A stretch of DNA of 64,000 nucleotides from Fodinibacter sp963800505 (GTDB lineage Bacteria; Actinomycetota; Actinomycetes; Actinomycetales; Dermatophilaceae), in contig CAWDBL010000026.1 in assembly GCA_963800505.1 (NCBI GenBank), positions 1-64,000 of the forward strand, read 5' to 3'. A model generated the notes under the pieces. The model searched no databases. It worked only from the letters and a program-made list of their open reading frames with translations, and had not been told where the DNA came from. Each line of letters starts with the position of its first letter. The stretch's first letter is position 1. The position numbers and the translations under genes are program-made. This document shows, piece after piece, positions 59,204-64,000 of the stretch.

Positions 59204-62200
59204 ATGAGTCTCGACATCAGGGTCGACCCACAGTCCGCGTCCTTGCTGACCGCGATCGGGATCACCGACGATGACGGACAGCTCGTCGCGAGCTGGTTCG
59301 ACGACCCCCTGGCGTCGATCCGCAGAGTGCTCAGCAACCCCGCGCAGCGGGCCGCACTGTTGAGGCTTCTCGATGACCTGCTGCCGCCCGATCCCGGCCT
59401 GCCCGGCTGGTATCCGCTGCTCGACACCGAGGCCGGGAACCTCTACCTGACCGTCGAGGACGACGTCATCGGTGTCGCCGCCGGGCTGCACAGCGGCGAT
59501 CTCGGCTCCGGAGTCGGTCGCGCGCAGGGCACCGTGCGCCTGCCGCTCATCAGCGTCGCGGGCGACGTCGAGGCGATCGCCGGCACCGCGAACGGACCCC
59601 TGCTCATGGGTGTCGATGTCGGCTTCACCGATGCCGGCATCCCGATGTCGCGGATCGGGGCGGCCGTGGGCGTGCACCTGGACGACACGGCGCCGCTCGG
59701 CGTCCAGGCGGGCGTGCAGGTCACGGTCGACGACTTCGACCTCGGCGGCGGGGATCCCGTCGACCTCGTGATCGACTCGGCCACCATCGGCGCGGACCTC
59801 CTCAGCGCGCTGCGCCTGCTGCTCGGCGAGGTCCTGGACCTGCTGGTCGCCGAAGCCGGCGGCAACGAGCAGCTCCGGCGGCTGGACGACCACCTGCTCG
59901 AACTGCTCGGCCTCGGCTCGGACGCCACGACCGGCATCCCGGCGCTGCCGCTGGAGGAGGTGTTCCAGCATCCCGAGGCCGTCCTCAGCTGGCTCGTGGA
60001 CATCGTCGACAGTCCCGACAGCCTGACGGCGTGGGCGTCGCACCTGGCCGGGCTCATCGGCGACGACCTGGACGTCAGCGGCAGCGGCGCCGAGGGTTCC
60101 CCGTTCCGAGCGCGACTGCTGGACTCCGATGTGGTCGACCTGCACCTGCTCCTGCAGGTGACGGCGGACCGGCAGCTCGAGATCGGGCTCGAGGTGAGCG
60201 TCGACAGCGGCCCGGTTGCCCTCTCCGCCGTGGCGACCGTCCTACGGATCCCGTTGCCCGCCGAGGCGGTCGTCCCCACCGACCCCGCGGCGCCCGCGCG
60301 ATTCACCCAGTTCGCGCCCGAGGTCACCGTGGGGCTCGTCGCCCCGTCGACAGGGAACCTCATCGACAACGCCCCCGCAGTGCAGATCGGCCGGGTGGCT
60401 GCGGGCTTCCGCCTGTCATCCGGCGAGCTGCAACCCTGGCTCGAGGTGACGGACGTCGTCATCGACGGCCACGATCATGGGGTCGTCGACCTGACCGACG
60501 CGGATGCCGTCATCGGCGTGGCCGCGGATGAGGCGCTCGGCGTCCTCGAGAGCGCGTTCGGCGACAGTCCTGTCGCACGCGCTGTCCTGACGCTGCTGGG
60601 GCTCCGGCACCCCGACTCCGACCCGACCTCGCCGCACCTGCTGGACCCGGCCGCACTCGGCCGCGGTCCCACGATGGCGCTCGGCGAGCTTCACCGGGCG
60701 GTGCTCGCGGATGACGCGCACCCCTGGACGTACATGTTTGAGCAGGTCGCGATCCTCGTCGGACTTCCCCCCGCCATCACCGGGAGGGGTGTCCCCGACG
60801 ACCCGTGGGTCGTGCCCATGGCGGAGTCCGGGCCGGTCAGTGTGTCGCTTGCGGCGTGGGACGCGCGTGTCGACGCGGACCCGGTTGGCCTGCAGCGGTT
60901 GCGGATCGGCATCACCGCCACGGCGACGCAGGGCGTCTTCGGCGGCGGGTTGCTGGTCGAGCTGCTGGCGATCGACCTACCGTCGACCGGTTCGGGCTCG
61001 GTGTCGCTGATCGGCCGTTCGCAGGTGAGCGTCACGATCACCCCCGACGGTCCGCTCGACCTCTCCGGACTTCGGCTGACGTCCGGCCCGGGCACAGCGA
61101 CGGCCAGCTGGCGACCGGGCGAGGTTCCGGTGTGGCAGGTCGGCATCTCGCGCGTGACGCTGACCGTCGACGGAGCGGACTTCGGCCCCTACTCCTTCGC
61201 GCTGCCCGGGCTCGAACCCGACCTGGGCCTCGGGGACGACGCCGTCCGCCTGCTCGGCCAGCTGATCAGCTCTGCCATGAGGTCATGGGCAGGCGAGCCG
61301 GCGTACGAGCTCACCGCGCTCATGGGCCTGCATCGTGGGGTGCCCGACCTGCCGGACGACTGGCCGCTGCTGAGCGATCTGTTCGCCGGGGCTGACCAGT
61401 TCCAGCGCTTGCTCGACGACCCGCCGACCGCGCTACGGGGGCACCTCGAGCGACTGCTGACGGGCACCTCGTCGCAGGGCCCGGCGTTCATCCGAGAAGT
61501 GCTGGAGCTCATCGGCCGACTGCTGCCCGACGGCATCCAGCTCGATGGCCTCGGGCTCGGCGACATCTCGATCTCGGACCCGGCGCCTTCGCCACTGCGA
61601 TCGATCACCGGCAGCGGTCACTACGACGACCCGTGGGTCATCCCGATCGTCGACGAGTCCGCCGATCCAGCACAGGGGGTCACCAGCGTCGACGGCCTGA
61701 TGTGGCTCGACCCCACGGGGCCGCCCGCAGCGTGGATCGCCGCGCTCGCCCACGGTGCCGACACCGTCACCAGCGGTGACCTGCTCGCGAGCTTCCTGTC
61801 GTCGGCATCCGGATTCCACCCGGCGCTCACAGCGCTCCTTCGCGGGCGCGACCAGGACGCCCTGGGGCTCGGCTTCGACGAGCTCACGGCGTGGCTCACC
61901 GATGGCGACGGTCTCGTGCCGCTGGAGTCGCAGCTGCCCGATGGCTGGGACCTCGGCACCACTGTCGCGACGCCACACGGGCTCGTCCCGAAGGATCCGG
62001 CGGTCATCCGGCAGGTCGTCGCCCGGCTCGCCGCCGGCAGCGGACCGGTGCTCATGGTCTCCCCATCGTTCGCGGACCACACGATCTACGACGAGCTCAT
62101 CACGGCCGTGACGGGGTCGGCGCCGGTCGCGGGGAGAGACTTCGACCTGCGGGCCCTTCCCGACCCGTCCGAGGTCGACCTCGGCCAGGTTGTGGCCACG

Positions 62201-64000
62201 GCAGGGGTCTACACCGCAAACCTGCTGCCGGACAACGCGATGACCGAGGTCGATCAGCTGCAGTCCGTCGTGGAGCGCATTCGCACACTCACCGGTCAGG
62301 CGCCTCGGTTGGTCGGGCATTCCACCGCCGGAGTCGTTGCGCGCACCCTGGCGGCGGCGCACCCTGAACTGGTCGCGGGACTCGTCACGCTCGCGTCCCC
62401 CCACGCCGGATCCGACCTGCTGCCGCTCGTCGACACCATGACGGCGGACGCACTGCGGGCGGCATCCGCGGTATCGGGCGCGATCACGACCAGCGCACTG
62501 GGCGGCACCGTGGACTGGCTGAGCGGGCTGCTCGACGGCGCCGGCGGACCGCTCGGCGGACCGGTCAGGCCCGGCTGGTTCGCAGGTGCTGCCAGCGGGC
62601 TCGTCGACGCAGTGCCGAGGTTTGCGATCGGCTCCCAGCTCAGCGGCGACCTGATCGGGATGCTGGCCGGCTCGACGGTCACGGAGCTGACCGCGGCCGA
62701 GCCGCCGACCCACGTCGGCTTCGGCATCCGTCTCGGCGTCACTACCCCCCACAACGACAGCGAGCTCGACGAGGACGGGTCGCCGGCCATCGCGCTCGCC
62801 GCGGACGTCCGTGTGGATCTCGCCCGGCTGCGGCTGGTGCCGGACGCCGCAGAGCCGGCGCGGCCGGCGACCGCGCTCAGCGTCAGCACGACGGTCTTCC
62901 GGCCCGGCGACTGGCTCGTCGGCGAGGGCACAGTGCCCGACGGCCCGGTCCCCGCCCGGGTGCGCATGCTCGAGGCCGGCGTCACGGTCACACCGGCCGG
63001 CGCCGCGTCCTCCGCGTCGGCCCCGTCGGGTGCTGTCGCGGGCGAGGCGACGGCGGGCGGGCTCGGCATCCGGCCCTGGCTTCGGCTGGTGGACGCGTGC
63101 GTCGACGCCACTCGCGTGCGCGAGTCGATCTCGCTCGGCGAGGACGACCTCCGCGTGGCCCTGGACGCCGTGGTCGCGGAGCTGCTGTCGATCGCGACCA
63201 ACCCGGCGGCAGAGGCGGTGCTCGAACTGCTCGAGGCCGCAGGAGCGGTCACCGTCACGACCGAAGGGCCGCGCGCGTCCATCCAAGGCATCCAGGCGCT
63301 CGCGACGGTGCCGATCCGGACGCTGACCGACCGGCGATCGGCGCTGATCTCCGCGCTGCGGCACCTCCTCGGCGACCCCGACACGACGGACGTGGCCCTC
63401 GGCGATCTCGACCCTGGTGCGCTGTCCATCTCGCTGCCAGAGCTGCCGCTGCGCCTCAGCCTCGACGACATCACGATGGTGATCCGGCTCGAGACGGTCT
63501 CGGACCTCACGCTCGCCGACCCGTTCCGCGTGGGTGGCCGTCTGGACCTGGACACCCGGACGCTGGCCGCGACCCTCGATGTGTCGCTCATCGCGGGGCC
63601 CGCTGTGATGCGCCGCGCCGCAGACGGCACGATCGCCGTCACGGCAAGGCCCTACCTCGCGGAGCCTCTCGTGCTGCGGCCCTTCCACAGCGCCGCGGTC
63701 ACGTCGCGGCTGGTCGACCTCATCCCGGACCTCGGGGTGTCCGCGGTGGTGAGCGCGGTGCTCGGCGACCTGGCGTCCGGGGGCATCACCGTGCCGCCGA
63801 TCAGTGCGCTCGTCCGTGATCCGGTGGGGTGGCTGAGCAGCCCCGCCGCCCTCGGCACGGCGGACGGTCTGCTCGACGGCGACCGGATCGACAGTCTGCT
63901 GCGCACCATCGGTGGTGCCCTCGGCCTCGCCGATGACCAGGGTCTGGCGCTGCCCGGCGGCTTCCTCATCACGGCGAGAGGCAGCGCCCCGCTGCACGTC
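59204..64000 (+). CDS. Giant modular protein with embedded lipase-like alpha/beta hydrolase motif (incomplete at window end)
   Basis: Open for 1599 codons from ATG 59204 and still open at base 64000. No signal peptide. The sequence is beta-rich with many LGL/GDLDLGG-type strands, resembling long repetitive solenoid or shell proteins (a DUF6603-like character is possible but unproven). Modules restart at GRGVPDDPWVVP (about 532) and GSGHYDDPWVIP (about 807). Near residue 1040 a lipase block occurs: LVGHSTAGVVARTLAAAHPE and LVTLASPHAGSD, with nucleophile GHSTAG as in PGAP1-like esterases, then further beta modules. It may be a secreted or delivered effector or a large lipid-binding protein. Divergent from the 690-residue gene. 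Confidence 0.75.
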   Translation, partial: MSLDIRVDPQSASLLTAIGITDDDGQLVASWFDDPLASIRRVLSNPAQRAALLRLLDDLLPPDPGLPGWYPLLDTEAGNLYLTVEDDVIGVAAGLHSGDLGSGVGRAQGTVRLPLISVAGDVEAIAGTANGPLLMGVDVGFTDAGIPMSRIGAAVGVHLDDTAPLGVQAGVQVTVDDFDLGGGDPVDLVIDSATIGADLLSALRLLLGEVLDLLVAEAGGNEQLRRLDDHLLELLGLGSDATTGIPALPLEEVFQHPEAVLSWLVDIVDSPDSLTAWASHLAGLIGDDLDVSGSGAEGSPFRARLLDSDVVDLHLLLQVTADRQLEIGLEVSVDSGPVALSAVATVLRIPLPAEAVVPTDPAAPARFTQFAPEVTVGLVAPSTGNLIDNAPAVQIGRVAAGFRLSSGELQPWLEVTDVVIDGHDHGVVDLTDADAVIGVAADEALGVLESAFGDSPVARAVLTLLGLRHPDSDPTSPHLLDPAALGRGPTMALGELHRAVLADDAHPWTYMFEQVAILVGLPPAITGRGVPDDPWVVPMAESGPVSVSLAAWDARVDADPVGLQRLRIGITATATQGVFGGGLLVELLAIDLPSTGSGSVSLIGRSQVSVTITPDGPLDLSGLRLTSGPGTATASWRPGEVPVWQVGISRVTLTVDGADFGPYSFALPGLEPDLGLGDDAVRLLGQLISSAMRSWAGEPAYELTALMGLHRGVPDLPDDWPLLSDLFAGADQFQRLLDDPPTALRGHLERLLTGTSSQGPAFIREVLELIGRLLPDGIQLDGLGLGDISISDPAPSPLRSITGSGHYDDPWVIPIVDESADPAQGVTSVDGLMWLDPTGPPAAWIAALAHGADTVTSGDLLASFLSSASGFHPALTALLRGRDQDALGLGFDELTAWLTDGDGLVPLESQLPDGWDLGTTVATPHGLVPKDPAVIRQVVARLAAGSGPVLMVSPSFADHTIYDELITAVTGSAPVAGRDFDLRALPDPSEVDLGQVVATAGVYTANLLPDNAMTEVDQLQSVVERIRTLTGQAPRLVGHSTAGVVARTLAAAHPELVAGLVTLASPHAGSDLLPLVDTMTADALRAASAVSGAITTSALGGTVDWLSGLLDGAGGPLGGPVRPGWFAGAASGLVDAVPRFAIGSQLSGDLIGMLAGSTVTELTAAEPPTHVGFGIRLGVTTPHNDSELDEDGSPAIALAADVRVDLARLRLVPDAAEPARPATALSVSTTVFRPGDWLVGEGTVPDGPVPARVRMLEAGVTVTPAGAASSASAPSGAVAGEATAGGLGIRPWLRLVDACVDATRVRESISLGEDDLRVALDAVVAELLSIATNPAAEAVLELLEAAGAVTVTTEGPRASIQGIQALATVPIRTLTDRRSALISALRHLLGDPDTTDVALGDLDPGALSISLPELPLRLSLDDITMVIRLETVSDLTLADPFRVGGRLDLDTRTLAATLDVSLIAGPAVMRRAADGTIAVTARPYLAEPLVLRPFHSAAVTSRLVDLIPDLGVSAVVSAVLGDLASGGITVPPISALVRDPVGWLSSPAALGTADGLLDGDRIDSLLRTIGGALGLADDQGLALPGGFLITARGSAPLHV

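Noticed and set aside
61433..63997. Minus-strand open frame opposite the giant protein gene
   Set aside because: It has shadow-like Arg/Gly/Asp composition, whereas the plus frame shows structured hydrophobic patterns, module repeats and a lipase motif.

Overview
The window is high-GC DNA with GTG starts, four-base ATGA/GTGA gene overlaps and several candidate leaderless promoters. It also has a tmRNA tag ending in ALAA and actinobacterial families such as DUF3039, the prfB/ftsEX/M23/smpB group and Rv3654c-like Tad proteins. This fits an aerobic Actinomycetota chromosome, most likely Micrococcales near Intrasporangiaceae. That placement is inferred; no rRNA gene is present to settle it.

Bases 1-15400 are mostly housekeeping: a partial helicase, a secreted M43 metalloprotease, an aminotransferase with an RraA-like aldolase, DUF3039, YqgE, and a DEAD-box RNA helicase with a long GGYQG-repeat arm. 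Then come VanZ, NAD-malic enzyme, SIMPL, a YgjV/GNAT-like protein, pyruvate phosphate dikinase, a PAP2 phosphatase, tmRNA and a Pro/Thr-rich exported protein. Bases 15426-20498 form an operon of APC permease, choline-kinase-like enzyme and dimethylglycine/sarcosine oxidase-like flavoprotein. Pyruvate carboxylase (20749-24132) with malic enzyme and PPDK gives three enzymes of the PEP/pyruvate/oxaloacetate node. CsbD and DUF2207 follow.

Bases 26527-34118 (minus strand) hold smpB, an M23 hydrolase, ftsX, ftsE, a tannase-like esterase whose signal peptide is frameshifted, a TY-Chap-like protein, prfB and a LysE exporter. An anSME-type radical SAM enzyme, a coiled-coil protein, a pseudo-receiver and a NarL-type two-component pair lie at 34296-39278.

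The most striking region is 39520-53165, about 13.6 kb on the plus strand. It encodes a TPR protein, a membrane-anchored NHL beta-propeller, a hexaheme cytochrome c, an octaheme cytochrome on a Pro/Ala-rich stalk, and a second TPR protein. These are followed by the complete System II cytochrome c maturation set (CcdA, ResB, ResC, TlpA-like thioredoxin), a decaheme NapC/NirT-type cytochrome and a BldC/MerR-like regulator. The two-component pair is divergently transcribed from it. With 23 canonical heme sites plus one CX3CH site, and no recognisable terminal reductase, it looks like an electron conduit from the quinone pool through the Gram-positive cell wall. This is an inference from architecture.

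Bases 53235-56005 are the 3' half of a Tad/Flp pilus locus, in which the ATPase and tadB appear reduced to one small fusion gene by deletion. A truncated alpha/beta hydrolase follows. The window closes with two divergent unrecognised genes: a 690-residue protein and a giant protein (at least 1599 residues, running off the window) with an embedded lipase-like GHSTAG nucleophile motif. Three families of intergenic hairpin repeats are present. A CGGCATMC octamer recurs across the window and appears to force rare codons.
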